From the NCBI GenBank assembly GCA_951802425.1, contig OX637803.1:2604001-2668000 (forward strand): DNA of 64,000 nucleotides, given 5' to 3'. The stretch comes from Clavaria fumosa. Taxonomy: Eukaryota; Basidiomycota; Agaricomycetes; Agaricales; Clavariaceae. A model generated the notes under the pieces. That model ran no database searches. It saw nothing but the letters and a program-made list of their open reading frames with translations, and was not told the origin of the DNA. Shown here piece after piece: positions 1 to 13,100 of the stretch (its first letter is position 1; each line of letters starts with the position of its first letter). The translations under genes were made by a program, and so were the position numbers.

Positions 1-1559
1 GCAACATGCTGTTGCGCATCTTCTTCAGCCAGCACATGACTTGCCACTCAGCATCCTCGGTGCCACCACTACCAGCACCAATACGTTATCAGCATTATGA
101 CCATTACCCACATTACCAGCATTACCCACATGACCTCCCACCCAAGGTCACCTGCATCACTACTGTCACCCACGTGACCACTCTTATAACCTTGCGACCT
201 TAACACTCAAACATGCCACCAACAGTCAGCTGTATATTCCTTTCAAATATGCTCCCCTTTCTCTCCTCAGTCATCTATAACTATGCCACGTATGATCTGA
301 GAATCCCCCTGTAGTTATAGTTACATATGTACTTATTTAACTAGGTCACGACTCATGACAGGTCATCTTCGCGACCTTACCTATGCATTCCCAACCCCTC
401 ATGACCTTAGTAGAGCATGCGCCTAGTTACTATATGACTAAACATACCCCACACTACTATAGTTCTGTCGCCTGGCAACCTCTGTACTTTTCCTTTTCTG
501 TTATACTCTCTGTACGTATGTATATAAAGTCTTGCATGTACTTACAGTAGTGAATGGCATGGGTAACCCACGGGTAAATTTGGCTGTACCCCTACCTGCA
601 CCTGACAGTACCCTTACCCATGGGTACAGGTCCACTAAACTGCCGGGTATGGGTACGGGTTTGTACTTCTAACTATGCTATGCACAAATACAATGGTGTC
701 CCACCCATCTGCCATCTCCTCCTCATCTCCTTCAACTTCAGCCAGTACTGTGACATAACATCATTGTCCTTCACTAGACCTAACTTACTCCACATGCCAA
801 TGCAAATCAATGCCCAAGTTGACTGAGCTGACAGCCAAATTTGGACATGCGACAAAGGATCCACGCTGACTGGCTACCCGTGTATCCCTATGAAGGGTAC
901 GGGTTTTGGAAGGGTCCAGAATCCATTACCTGTACCTGTGAAGAAAACCCGTGCGGGTACCAATACCCACGCAATTCACTAACTTACAGTACTCTAGACT
1001 TGATATTGACACACTTTGGTTCAAGCTTGAGGCTATTATGCCCTTTGAGCTTGGAACCACTGTGATTGATAGGTCTTGTCTCACTTGGTGACCTCGACAA
1101 CACCAAGACAACTCTGCTTTCTTCTAAATTCATCCTCCACACTTGTACAACTCACATGCCTTAAGTATTTCCTTTCCTCCATCTTGGTACTGATTCTTCA
1201 AACCCCATAGGTTCTCTTGTCAGTTGGCAAAGTCATTCCCTTCACTGACACACCTCTCAACATTGTTGTGACTACCCACAACTCTCTCAACATCATCTAT
1301 TTCTTCCTCCTCATCTATTTCTCTTTTGCACTTTGTTGGTTGACTTCATGACCTCCTCAGCATTATCTATTTCCTTCAACTTGTCTTTTCCCTTCTCCAT
1401 ACTTGTCTACCAACTTTGCGACCTTCCTAGCGATGTCTTCCTTCTTCCTACTTGTCTATTTCCATTCTTACAATCTTTCAGATGTCCTTGCAACCTTCCA
1501 GGACTGAGCATTCTTGACTGTGCTCAACAGTTGATTGGTCTTAGCAAGTTTCCAGGATT
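1..1559. other. gene-poor stretch with TACCC/GGGTA-rich patches
   Basis: No supportable gene. From about 545 to 985 the sequence is studded with TACCC and GGGTA words on both strands, a degenerate simple-sequence pattern that looks like transposon or satellite debris. The first 500 bases are pyrimidine-rich and carry dispersed short words such as CATTACC and CATGACC. Open frames here are short and show no family features. Confidence 0.5.
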
Positions 1560-1922
1560 GGTCACCAACAAGTCAATGTTTGGTATTACTTATGAGATGG
1601 GACAGGCCCTAACAGGGTTGTCACTGCCACAGTGTTGCTGGTGGCTGCAGTAACACTGATTGGGCTGTGGATACAGAATTGGGGTGATGAGGATGTGGAG
1701 CACTTCTACCAAGAGCCAAATTATTTGTCTAGGTTTCTAGCATATGTGCAATTCATCACTGGAGTGATGTCGATCACTTTCACAGAGTTGACTCTGAAGT
1801 CCAATCATGTTACCTTCCCTGGCACCAAGATAACTGATAGTGGGCAGCTCGTTCCATTGCTTATTGGGATTTTTACCTTTGTGACATCTTTGGTCAGCAT
1901 TGCACAGGCTCTTGCACACTAA
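1560..1922 (+). pseudogene. possible fragment of a small membrane protein
   Basis: An open frame ending at 1922 encodes about 95 residues with two hydrophobic stretches, one at the start (LLVAAVTLIGLW) and one near the C terminus (LVPLLIGIFTFVTSLVSI), separated by a polar segment rich in Thr and Ser. An upstream stretch with similar composition (around FPGLVTNKSMFGITYEMG, 1545-1610) sits in another frame and ends in a stop at about 1653. No convincing splice pair joins them. I do not recognise the family. It may be the last exon of a membrane protein, or a frame-shifted remnant next to the NLR gene. Confidence 0.25.
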
Positions 1923-3016
1923 TAATGTTCATCAGTCACTGGCACCATTGATTTTGGTTTCTGTTATATGTAGAATAAACCATGTTATCCTTATGGTGAA
2001 ATGTTTGCAATGACCCTCTCATGCTCATTGTGCTTGGGGGCCCTGTCAATGTGTGTTGAATTGTGGAGATGTAATCCATGTGCATAGATTAGTGGGCTAA
2101 AGCACATCTCAACATGAATGTCCATGGAGTTTGACATCACATCAAGAGTTTCAGCATTCAAATAGGCACAGTATATCTCACTTCTAATCAGCTGGAGAAA
2201 TGGCTTAGCAACCTCCAAATGTTGAAACCATAATGAACATTGTTGACTTGTTGACCACCCAACCATCTGCTTATTACAGGGCAATCCCACTTATCTAGGT
2301 TTCAAAGTGCAGGTTTTTTTCATGCCTAAAACAAAATTAACATGTCAGTACCCCATAATGTGATTATGTACAGCTAAATTGGTTAAACTCCATAGCACAG
2401 TGTGGTACCCAAACCAATACCCAAGTTTTCAACCTTAACCACTGCCACATCTACATAAACACTTTTCCATCCTTGCTAAGCATAACTGTAAGGCCATGGG
2501 CCTTCCTTTCCATTAATTATGTAAGTGTATATACCATATTTAGTCTCTCTAGCACAGCTACTTGGCTGTGCTCATGTTAGTGGCCCTCTGGAGGGCTGCT
2601 TGCCCATATATACTGACTCATAACTGTACTAGAGGGTAGATCCCTCTTAGTTGAACTACTCACTCAATGTACTGTTGAGTCCAGTTCAATTGAGGGTCCC
2701 CCTTAGATGCTTAAATAATGAGTTATGTTGATCCTACTACTGTTACTATAACTGTGTAACTGCTATAACCAGGATTTTGACACACTTGTGACTGAGGGAT
2801 ATCTGGTCTCAACCCAACCAACTTTACAACTAGCTAGGTGGTATTGACATTTAATTAGAGCAACAACAAAAGTAAAGGTTATTCTGGAACCACAGATAAT
2901 TTGTCCACTCCCAATAGACACAAAAACTGTCAAACTAGCATCAGGATTCAGGAAGGTGTACTTTATCTTACAAGATTTCAACCTACAACAATAGCTTGAT
3001 CATACTTGTCCTTTTC
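1923..3016. other. intergenic region downstream of the NLR gene
   Basis: No gene seen. AT-richer than the rest of the window. It contains an imperfect palindrome around AGCACAGC...GCTGTGCT (2551-2571) and a TGTTGAG-type stretch (2673 on) that could be the edge of an old LTR, but no matching second copy is visible. Confidence 0.35.
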
Positions 3017-6000
3017 CTATGCATCAACATCAGCACCTTTGTAAAGGAGCAGCTGCACAGCTGCATTATGACCATTGTATGATGCAGCCTGAAGTGCATT
3101 GCCATAAAATCCTCCTTGTGCATTGACATCAGCACCCTTGTCAAGGAGCAGCTGCACAACTGCATTATGACCTTTGTATGATGCAGCCTGAAGTGCATTG
3201 CCATAAAATCCTCCTTGTGCATTGACATCAGCACCCTGGTCAAGGAGCAGCTGCACAACTGCATTATGACCTTTGTATGATGCAGCCTGAAGTGCATTGC
3301 CATAAAATCCTCCTTGTGCATTGACATCAGCACCCTTGTCAAGGAGCAGCTGCACAACTGCATTATGACCTTTGTATGATGCAGCCTGAAGTGCATTGCC
3401 ATAAAATCCTCCTTGTGCATTGACATCGGCACCCTTGTCAAGGAGCAGCTGCACAACTGCATTATGACCTTTGTATGATGCAGCCTGAAGTGCATTGCCA
3501 TAATATCCTCCTTGTGCATTGACATCAGCACCCTTGTCAAGGAGCAGCTGCACAACTGCATTATGACCTTTGTATGATGCAGCCTGAAGTGCATTGCCAT
3601 AATATCCTCCTTGTGCATTGACATCAGCACCCTTGTCAAGGAGCAGCTGCACAACTGCATTATGACCTTTGTATGATGCAGCCTGAAGTGCATTGCCAAA
3701 ATGTCCCCCTTGTGCATTGACATCAGCACCCTTGTCAAGGAGCAGCTGCACAACTGCATTATGACCATTGTATGATGCAACCTGAAGGGCATTGCCATAT
3801 GATCCACCTTGTGCATTGACATCAGCACCCTTGTCAAGGAGCAGCTGCACAACTGCATTATGACCATTGTATGATGCAGCCTGAAGTGCATTGCCATAAA
3901 ATCCTCCTTGTGCATTGACATCAGCACCCTTGTCAAGGAGCAGCTGCACAACTGCATTATGACCTTTGTATGATGCAGCCTGAAGTGCATTGCCATAAAA
4001 TCCTCCTTGTGCATTGACATCAGCACCCTGGTCAAGGAGCAGCTGCACAACTGCATTATGACCTTTGTATGATGCAGCCTGAAGTGCATTGCCATAAAAT
4101 CCTCCTTGTGCATTGACATCAGCACCCTTGTCAAGGAGCAGCTGCACAACTGCATTATGACCATTGTATGATGCAACCTGAAGGGCATTGCCATATGATC
4201 CACCTTGTGCATTGACATCAGCACCCTTGTCAAGGAGCAGCTGCACAACTGCATTATGACCAATGAATGATGCAGCCTGAAGTGCATTGCCATATTGTCC
4301 CCCTTGTGCATTGACATCATCACCCTTGTCAAGGAGCAGCTGCACAACTGCATTATGACCATTGTATGATGCAGCCTGAAGTGCATTGCCCCAATTTCCC
4401 CCTTGTGCATTGACATCAGCACCCTGGTCAAGGAGCAGCTGCACAACTGCATTATGACCATTGCATGATGCAGCCTGAAGTGCATTGCCATAATGTCCCC
4501 CTTGTGCATTGACATCAGCACCCTTGTCAAGGAGCAGCTGCACAACTGCATTATGACCAATGAATGATGCAGCCTGAAGTGCATTGCCATGTTGTCCCCC
4601 TTGTGCATTGACATCAGCACCTTTGTCAAGGAGCAGCTGCACAACTGTATTATGACCATTGAATGATGCAGCCTGGAGTGCATTGCCATATTGTCCCCCT
4701 TGTGCATTGACATCATCACCCTTGTCAAGGAGCAGCTGCACAACTGCATTATGACCATTGTATGATGCAGCCTGAATTGCATTACCAAAATATCCTCCTT
4801 GTGCATTGACATCAGCACCCTGGTCAAGGAGCAGCTGCACAACTGCATTATGACCATTGTATGATGCAACCTGAAGTGCATTGCCCCAATTTCCCCCTTG
4901 TGCATTGACATCAGCACCCTTGTCAAGGAGCAACTGCACAACTGCATTATGACCATTGAATGATGCAGCCTGAAGTGCATTGCCATATTGTCCCCCTTGT
5001 GCATTGACATCAGCACCCTTGTCAAGGAGCAGCTGCACAACTGCATTATGACCATTGTATGATGCAGCCTGAAGTGCATTGCCCCAATTTCCCCCTTGTG
5101 CATTGACAACAGCACCCTGGTCAAGGAGCAGCTGCACAACTGCATTATGACCATTGTATGATGCAGCCTGAATTGCATTACCAAAATATCCTCCTTGTGC
5201 ATTGACATCAGCACCCTGGTCAAGGAGCAGCTGCACAACTGCATTATGACCATTGTATGATGCAACCTGAAGTGCATTGCCCCAATTTCCCCCTTGTGCA
5301 TTGACATCAGCACCCTTGTCAAGGAGCAACTGCACAACTGCATTATGACCATTGAATGATGCAGCCTGAAGTGCATTGCCATATTGTCCCCCTTGTGCAT
5401 TGACATCAGCACCCTTGTCAAGGAGCAGCTGCACAACTGCATTATGACCATTGTATGATGCAGCCTGAAGTGCATTGCCCCAATTTCCCCCTTGTGCATT
5501 GACATCAGCACCCTTGCCAAGGAGCAGCTGCACAACTGCATTATGACCATTGTATGATGCAGCCTGAAGTGCATTGCCCCAATTTCCCCCTTGTGCATTG
5601 ACATCAGCACCCTTGCCAAGGAGCAGCTGCACAACTGCATTATGACCATTGTATGATGCAGCCTGAAGTGCATTGCCCCAATTTCCCCCTTGTGCATTGA
5701 CATCAGCACCCTGGTCAAGGAGCAGCTGCACAACTGCATTATGACCATTGCATGATGCAGCCTGAAGTGCATTGCCATAATGTCCCCCTTGTGCATTGAC
5801 ATCAGCACCCTTGTCAAGGAGCAGCTGCACAACTGCATTATGACCAGTGTATGATGCAGCCTGAAGTGCATTGCCATAATGTCCCCCTTGTGCATTGACA
5901 TCAGCACTCTTGTCAAGGAGCAGCTGCACAACTGCATTATGACCATTGTATGATGCAGCCTGAAGGGCATTACCATACCATCCACCTTGTGCATTGACAT

Positions 6001-8930
6001 CAGCAGCTTTCTCAACAATCAACCATTCCACTATTCCTTGCAGCCCAGCAAGTGATGCATAATAAAGGGTGGAAGGCATCATGTCTGATTGGCATTCCAG
6101 GTTTCTTGTCCTCTCAAACCAAATGTCTAGCCAAGTGTCATCCAAATCATAAAGCTTTACCCAATTCACATATTGTGTGCTGTCTGGCTGAAAAAGAGTT
6201 CTCATTTGGCACTGCACATCCAGATTTCTAGCAGCATTCCCAGATTGCACATGTCTAACCCAATACTGAGCAGCATAGAAGGCCAGTGGAAAATGTTGGA
6301 CAGTAGTGACATTTAAGCTATCAATATCATTGAACTGCAGAAGGTAGGCCAGGCATGTCTTTGATATAAACAGGTGGGCAGAACTTGGGCTGAGACTGTA
6401 CTTTGAAGCATTACTCATTTTAATGCGCTCTGATATCAGATACTCCTTAACTGAGAAGTGTGATAATTGGACTGATGAAGAGACATTGACCAAACTGGAG
6501 CAGATGGTTATGATATCTTGGGGCTCTTGTAGCTGGTCCTCAGGGTCAAACAGAGCATCATTCTCAGTATTAACTCCCAGTGCTGCAATGAGCTCCTCCA
6601 GTGACATTGGACACATGGAGAAAGCAAGCCATTGCAAGATTTTCAAGGCATCATTATAACTTTCCCCATGGATGCTGCAAAGTATATGTTCATAGGTCTG
6701 GTCCAGTGTCTCTGGTAATCCCTCCAGCATTTTCTTGAGTGCAGGCAAGGTATGCCTGCATTTCTTCAGTTCCTCAAGTTGACATGCAACCAACCGGAAC
6801 CTTGAAACATTTTCAGTGCTCGGTTTCTACTATACCATATAGCAATACTCACATTCCATCGCATCCTTTTAGCTTTTCTTCAATCTGATTTCTACCCCGC
6901 TCATTCACCCATTTCAGCCTCATGTCATTCTCCAATTGATGTCTCCAATATGTCTGGATGTCTTGATCGATGAACTCGGAGCAAAGGTCAACCTCATGGG
7001 AAACCAGAGACCTGAAACAGACCTCAATGTCTGCCTCCCTGCGACTAGCGACCCAAAGATGCATGTTGCCAAGCTTCCAACACACAAGATGTTTCATGAA
7101 TCTCAAAACCTGATCCCGTTCTCCTAAGTTGCTACACTCATCAAGAGCATCGACAATGATATAAACACGCCTGAACAGCTGCAGCATTTCTCTGAGTGTT
7201 GAGATAAGGCTATCTTCATGTGGCTGCCGGCCACCATTGAAATTCTGAGAGTAAAGCCGAGCTAAGGGAGGTGGGACTGTTGTGCATTGATGGGAGAGAC
7301 TTGTGAGCAATGAACGGAGGAAACTCTTGAACTGCTGCTTTGCTTTGTCTTTGAAGTCAAAGTAAAAATATCCCATTGCAACGGAGTCAGGGTAGCAATC
7401 ATGTTGGATATCTTCAATAACGGTCGAGCTGCACATATCATTAGTGGGAATTCAACCCTGATCATCAGCCAGGTTTACCATAAAATGCTTTTCCCACACC
7501 CAGCTGCATGGTTGATCAGAACCTATGAGCACCATGGCTGCTGATCGAAAACATACGAATTCCATGAAGCCAGAAAACCGAGCCCGGCATATCTTTCCAC
7601 TCTGTATACTCATCTCTTCTCAAAATCCACTCTCCGGTTCCACTCTGATGCATCTTACGAGCATCGACATGGTTGGAGGATGGGTCAGGCGCTGCCAGCC
7701 AGTCACAAATCTTCGAGCGAAGTTCAGTATCTAAAAGACAGGTCAAATATCAAGTAAGAGTTAGATGCCAAATGGAGCAAACCCCTCGGTGCATCCACTG
7801 CTGCCTTTATTTCCAGTACGGACTGCTTGACCTCTGATACGGACTCCGTGATGTTGGCAAGTTTGACCCCTTGCTGTTCTGAGCCACATTGATGATACTT
7901 TAGCGTAGAAACAGACGACAGATGACAGATGATAGTCCTCCTACTCACCATTGGCAACCACCACTTCGTGATAGATAGTGTCCAGCATGTCCTTCAGAGT
8001 CTCCGCTTGATCTTGACCAGCTACAATACAGTCAGAATGTCTCAGTGATGCAAAAAGAATGCATTAAGTACATCTCATCATTGCCGCCAGTTTCCCCAGT
8101 ATTTCGTTGGAGACGGACAGCGTTATAGTCGAGACCATTCGATCTTCCTGCAGTGTCAATTGCTCTAGTTTGGCCATTGCCTCCTGAACATCCGTATTTT
8201 TGCCAATCAGAGACTTGAAGTAACGGCCTGACAAATCATTCAATCACATTGCAAATACTGCAAATACAGAGTCAACGGTCTCACCAAGGCGTCCCTCTCT
8301 CATCAACATTGTCGCCAATCCGACGATCGAGAGTAATTGGGCCAGGATCTTCACAATGATCTCCTTCACTGGTCGTGAGATTTCATGGTCAAGGTGAACT
8401 TTGAGTTGGTTCAAAAAGTTATCGAGACTCTGGAATATATCGACAATCGAGTCGTAGTTCGAGCTGACATTCTTGGCCGTCTACATCGAGCGAGGATCTT
8501 TATAAACAAACATCTTTGATTGGAGCAGCAGATAGAGACACACCTGAAGCAACACTATGACAGCGGCGGATATCGCCTTTGCAGGTGGAAATGGCTAGTC
8601 AGGAATATGTGAGTTCACGTACGAATTTATCCAAGTAGGGATGCGCACAATGCTGATGACGGTTGCTGCCGTCTCCGAGAATGATCGTACGAGACAAAGG
8701 ACGGGTTCCAAAGCATTCCGTACCCTCCTTCCCTGTTTCCGATATGCTTCAAATTCCTTCTGACGCTTATCGATCAAGGCGAGAACATCATCTGGGGAAT
8801 TGGCATCCTTGAGCGACTCCGAAAGGGCGGCATCAGTGGCGCGTGTGTCAGACTGGTACTGGTCGACAGCGGCTTTCCAGATGTCGACAAACTGGCAATC
8901 CGCCAGTTGTGGTTCTTGAGTATCAGGCAT
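3017..8930 (-). CDS. Goodbye-NACHT-ankyrin STAND receptor (fungal NLR)
   Basis: A nucleotide-binding, signal-transducing receptor of the class used by fungi for non-self and heterokaryon recognition. The chosen start is the ATG at 8928-8930, which opens a helical Goodbye-type domain: WKAAVDQYQ, then SPDDVLALIDKRQKEFEAYRK, then PPAKAISAAVIVLLQ after an intron. A long amphipathic linker follows over several exons (about 7750-8490). The NACHT P-loop is rebuilt across two introns (7504-7556 and 7429-7478) and reads WLHGIPGCGKSIL. Walker B is YIIVDALDEC. Intron 6801-6852 joins GCDGM to FRLVACQLEELKKC. After a helical region come 30 ankyrin repeats that run to the stop codon. The donor near 7780 is weak and the upstream exon edges are approximate. 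No frame break is seen. The effector domain and ligand are not predictable from sequence. Confidence 0.9.
3020..5998 (-). repeat. array of 30 near-identical 33-residue (99 bp) ankyrin repeats
   Basis: Thirty consecutive in-frame units start VNAQGGxxGNALQAASxxG and continue HNAVVQLLLxxGAD, all within one exon. Counting from the Val, change is concentrated at positions 7-8 (NW, QY, HY, FY, SY, YF, YY, HF, QH, WY), 17-18 (YN, YK, FN, FI, CN, YT) and 29-30 (DK, DQ, GK, YK), with a linked A/V change at 14. The remaining nucleotides are almost invariant. Units 6-9 recur as units 10-13. The array also creates a long shadow frame on the same strand. Confidence 0.97.
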
Positions 8931-9191
8931 GAGGTATGTCGCAGGAGGTGTGTTGAGGAGCGACAATGTAGTGTCAAAGATAACGACAACGAGACCTGCA
9001 ATTGCTGTACTGTTACCTGTGACGTGACGAAAATTCGAGCCATATATAGAAATCTTTGCGATTAGTCAGCGCCCTTGAGCTATTCATTCGTTTGCAGAGT
9101 AACCTGCGTGTTAATTCAACCCCCGTCAACCCGTTCATCCCATCCGCAACCGCAGCCAACCGCAGCCGAGAAAGAACTGACTGGCTTGACC

Positions 9192-10019
9192 ATGGCCGAT
9201 TACTGGCAAGCAATGGATCCTGCAAGGCTAATTCTGGCCACAGCCGTCTGTGTTCCATTCGCACACCCCCTTTACTCCGCATTTGTATCTCATTGGCAGG
9301 ATCCAGGGCCTCTCCTTCCTCATCTCCCCTTTCACGGTGCCAGAGTACAACCTGCCTGTGCTCCTCTTCGGCATGTATGCGCAGGAAGCGGCCGAGGCCC
9401 CTCGAGCGCTGCAAATGGTACATTCTTTTCTTGCTCCTGAACACATCTGGATGACCCCCTTTGCACATAATAAACACAGTTTACGGGAATGTTAACCGGC
9501 TCCGTGATCTTTGACATCATCTGGATGGCCAAGCACGACCAGCACGGATTCATAAGGTTCCTTACTATCATTCTTCTCCTTCTCAAGGTCTGCAATGTTT
9601 TTTCTTTGGCCCGACGCGTGTACCGGGCCGGACAACCCAACTCACTTTCGCGTCGTAGCTCCCGACTATCCTCGCGTTTGCTGCCACCATTCGCCAAAGC
9701 GGCGGCAGCTTTGGAATTCGAGGACGAGACCTCGCTGATGCAACAGGTCAGCGTAGCCTTCTTCCTTCATTCTTTTGAAAAAATAAAACAGCACGCGACG
9801 AGCATTGGCACTAATTTTTTCCTACCAGTGTGGTCCATGCCCGGAGGCTTCACATCGTCCGCGGGCTACCAGAGTCTCGACGTCGACGAAGAGAGCCACC
9901 CCTCTCCACCTCCCAAGCCGCCGAGTCATCCCCCGCTGCGCACGACACAGCAGTCGCCCACGCCTCCCCCTCCGCCAGGTGCTACATCGGTGCCTACCGG
10001 ACCGTTCCAGATATCCTGA
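9192..10019 (+). CDS. small membrane protein, AGTRAP-like
   Basis: Five exons. The last three introns (9418-9479, 9588-9658, 9747-9828) join cleanly in phase. The mature reading has hydrophobic helices around RLILATA, NLPVLLFGMYAQ, MLTGSVIFDIIW and FIRFLTIILLLLKLPTILAF, followed by RQSGGSFGIRGRDL and a Pro/Ser-rich cytoplasmic tail. The FGMYAQ-x-GxxxxxIFDIIW arrangement resembles the angiotensin II type I receptor-associated protein family (AGTRAP, Pfam AGTRAP domain), which in fungi is uncharacterised. The first intron is uncertain: a phase-consistent choice is GTCTGT (about 9239) to the CAG before GGCCTC. The gene is divergent from the NLR gene, with about 260 bp between the start codons. 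Function unknown; the family call comes from pattern memory only. Confidence 0.65.
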
Positions 10020-10185
10020 GAAGAGATGCGTTCCAGATCTATTCTTCTCTTCATCCACCCCTTGAAAGTGACTGCTACGCGTTATCGCCCTGTCACAGCC
10101 GTTTTCCCTGGCATATATATCTTCTGCTTGTACAACCGATCTTGTTCTTCCATAGTTGCGCCCGCTCTATTTGGTGCCAGGGAGG

Positions 10186-13100
10186 CTAAACAGCCCTGCC
10201 CAAACTTTGCACGCGATCCTCGGCTGCGAATAGGAAATCCATCCGGTGCTGCAATCTTTTCCTCTCGAACAGCCACGGGCAGTCGAGTGACACGCATTCG
10301 ATGGGCTCTGCGGGCGCCGTCGCCGTGCATGACGCGCATATCCTCTGCGCCATCAACATGCGCTGTTCTCCCATCTGCACTTTGTGCAAGAGACTAGAGA
10401 TCGTCTCCTGAGGATTAGAACGGCAAGTGTCGCAGATGCCTAATGACAGCAATTGATAAAGCACATATTCAATCAGTCATTGAGTTCTCTCTCCCAGAAT
10501 ATTCGTTTCTCAGCAAATAGGAAAAGTGATCTGACCTTCAAACGCGAGAGACCCGCACACAAGGCACTGGCAACTGCGAAAGTGCTCGTCAATTTTGAAC
10601 CTGTTGTTCACTGTCGCCGTCGCGCTGCCAACTTGGCGCCCCCGGTCCCTCGTCGACGGCGCAAAGGCGAGAGCGTCGACGTGGTCCGCCTTGAACGTTT
10701 TTGGCATCTCGTCGTACCAGCCCCGCACGTCAGCGCCGACCAGATTGAAGATGCGCTCTAGCGGCGGGATCAGCACGCGTGATATGTAATACGCAGCATC
10801 GATATGGAGGTGTCTAACACATTCATTAACACTGGCGAACTCTTTCACGAGGGGAAAGAAAGAATACCGATTGTCCAGTAGTTCTAAGGGAGATACCACC
10901 CTGTCCACCAATCGTGCCTGTGGTTCGCCGCGGGCGATCACGTATGGAACACGTTCGCCGTACTGTGGTTCATCATTCTCGTCCTCCATCATGCGCCGCG
11001 CCGCAACAGTCACACCCGGGGGCGGAGGTCCCTTGTTGCTGTCGAGGCATCCCCAAGTTCAAGCAAGACCTCAACGCTCATGTAAAACACCGCTCACCTA
11101 TAAGTCCCCATCCGCACCTCCTTGGCGAAGATAAAGTCCTGTACAGAAGCTCTATTGTCCAATATTTTCATCCATGATGACCAGCAATATTCCTTGACTT
11201 GACTCAGATCCTGTGTCCGAAACAAAATTCTGTGGATGCTTGAGCAAGGCTCGGGCGTTGACCACAAAGCTTACTTCAGACAAGTCTCGGTCATCTTTTG
11301 CTGGGCGGGCACCCCGTCACGACGGACAGTCTCGATGCCCTTCGCGTCGAAAACGGGCTCCGTAGCGTCGGGACTCTCATATTTAAACCCGACATACCGC
11401 TTCTTCGCCATTAAGACGCAAGGCAGGTAGACCTGATTCAGGTAAGTCTCTCGCGTCGCATGGCAATCACGTGTGCATTCTCACCTTCTCAAACTTCAGT
11501 TTGATGGGCGAGGGGTTGGCTCTAGTCACCTCGTCTGCAATGTCGTAGCCGACTCGGAAAGCCTGCTCCTTCGTTCTGCCTGGCAGGTAGATGAATAGGG
11601 AGTCCGTGTCTCCGTACACCACCTTCGCTCGCCATCTCGGATTCGACTCAATCATTTGGATGGCCTACTCGAAAGTTATTCAGAAGAAAAGCGAGATCCG
11701 TTAGACTTGCGGCTCAGCTCACTTTCTCGAGCGTCTCTCGGCCTGTTTGTACTATGCTGTCAGCAATCTCGACTGCTGGCATGCGGCCAGAGAAGGTCGC
11801 GCTTGTATAGCCGTAGGTCACGTTCGCGATAAATTTGAGACCCAGTTGTCGAGCGTCTAAAACCTTCTTCAGGGCCTATATATTGAAAGGTGAGCCGAAG
11901 GAAGATACGAAATTGAGGGGCAAGCGTTTTACCTTGTCACCCGCAACTCTCTTCATTGCCTGTTTGACCATGACTCTGGTATCAAGCAACTCTGCCAGCA
12001 TCCTGCCCAGCAGCCCTTGCCTCACGTCTTTGTTAACGTAAATTATGCCATTAGGTGCGACTGAAAGCGACCCTCAGTCCTCCAAAACTGCACCAGACAG
12101 CTAGACTCACCATGTATATGTTTCTCCAGCGCCCTCAAGAGACCGGCAGGTTGATTGAGCTCTGTCACGCCAAACTTGTTTCGACCCTTGAAATCAACGA
12201 CGCGGCCAAGGCAGGTGGAATAGCAGTAATTGTAGGCAATCATTACGGAAGGATACAGTGACTGGAAGTCAAGCACCAACAGTGGACTATTATAAAAGGC
12301 AGAAAGCGGTTCCATGATCAGTGGCATGCATTCGGCCGCATTTTGCTTGCCAACCTGGAAAGCAGTGAGCAATAGGCCGATTCGTGGTGAATAATGAATA
12401 ACTAACATCATCCTTACTAGGAGAAAGGAGAACAAAACTTTCTGGCTTGGCAATGCGCGACATGAAGGATTCAACTTTGAATTGAGACCCGCGGCTGATG
12501 ACGGAGAAGAAGTCAATGCCAAACACTCGGGCAAACTCGCTGGGGAGGCATTCAGACCATTTTTCGGATATGACGATATTTTGGGAGACACATACGCAGT
12601 CTTTGTGACGACATCAATATCATTCATGATCTCTAGCACTATCGACGTTCTTTCTCTGAAATAGCGCAATACTCTTGCCGTATGGGCTGGCACTTCACTA
12701 GAGTACCATCGTGTCAGGGTAGATGGAGAATAGTTTGGTATTCTGGAGAATGGCAGCCTTTTGTCAACATAGGTAAAGTAATGATAACTTTTGGTGCACC
12801 TTCGACGTAGAAAGTGGAAGGCAATATTTTCAAGGGTGTAGCTGCTTAAATTATGTTCAGACCGCACTATTCTCCACAGATTCAGAACATGTCGGCCAAC
12901 GACTTTGAAGGTAGATGTATGCCGTGTGCCCCACTGATCGTGATTCGCGAAATCGAACGTTTGTGACTTTGCTCGCGATATCAGTTCAGCAACCTCATAT
13001 CCTGGTCGCCTCTGAGTGGATAAGAAGAAGGCTGGACGGAGAAGTGCGAACCATAATATCTGCCTCGGGCGCTGAGATATCCCCAAGAGGCGACCTGCAC

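Noticed and set aside
2983..6018. 1011-codon open frame in another frame of the minus strand
   Set aside because: Shadow of the ankyrin array: a 99-bp repeat keeps alternative frames open. Its residues (MSMHKGD...LHHTMVIMQ) have no domain and simply repeat every 33 codons.
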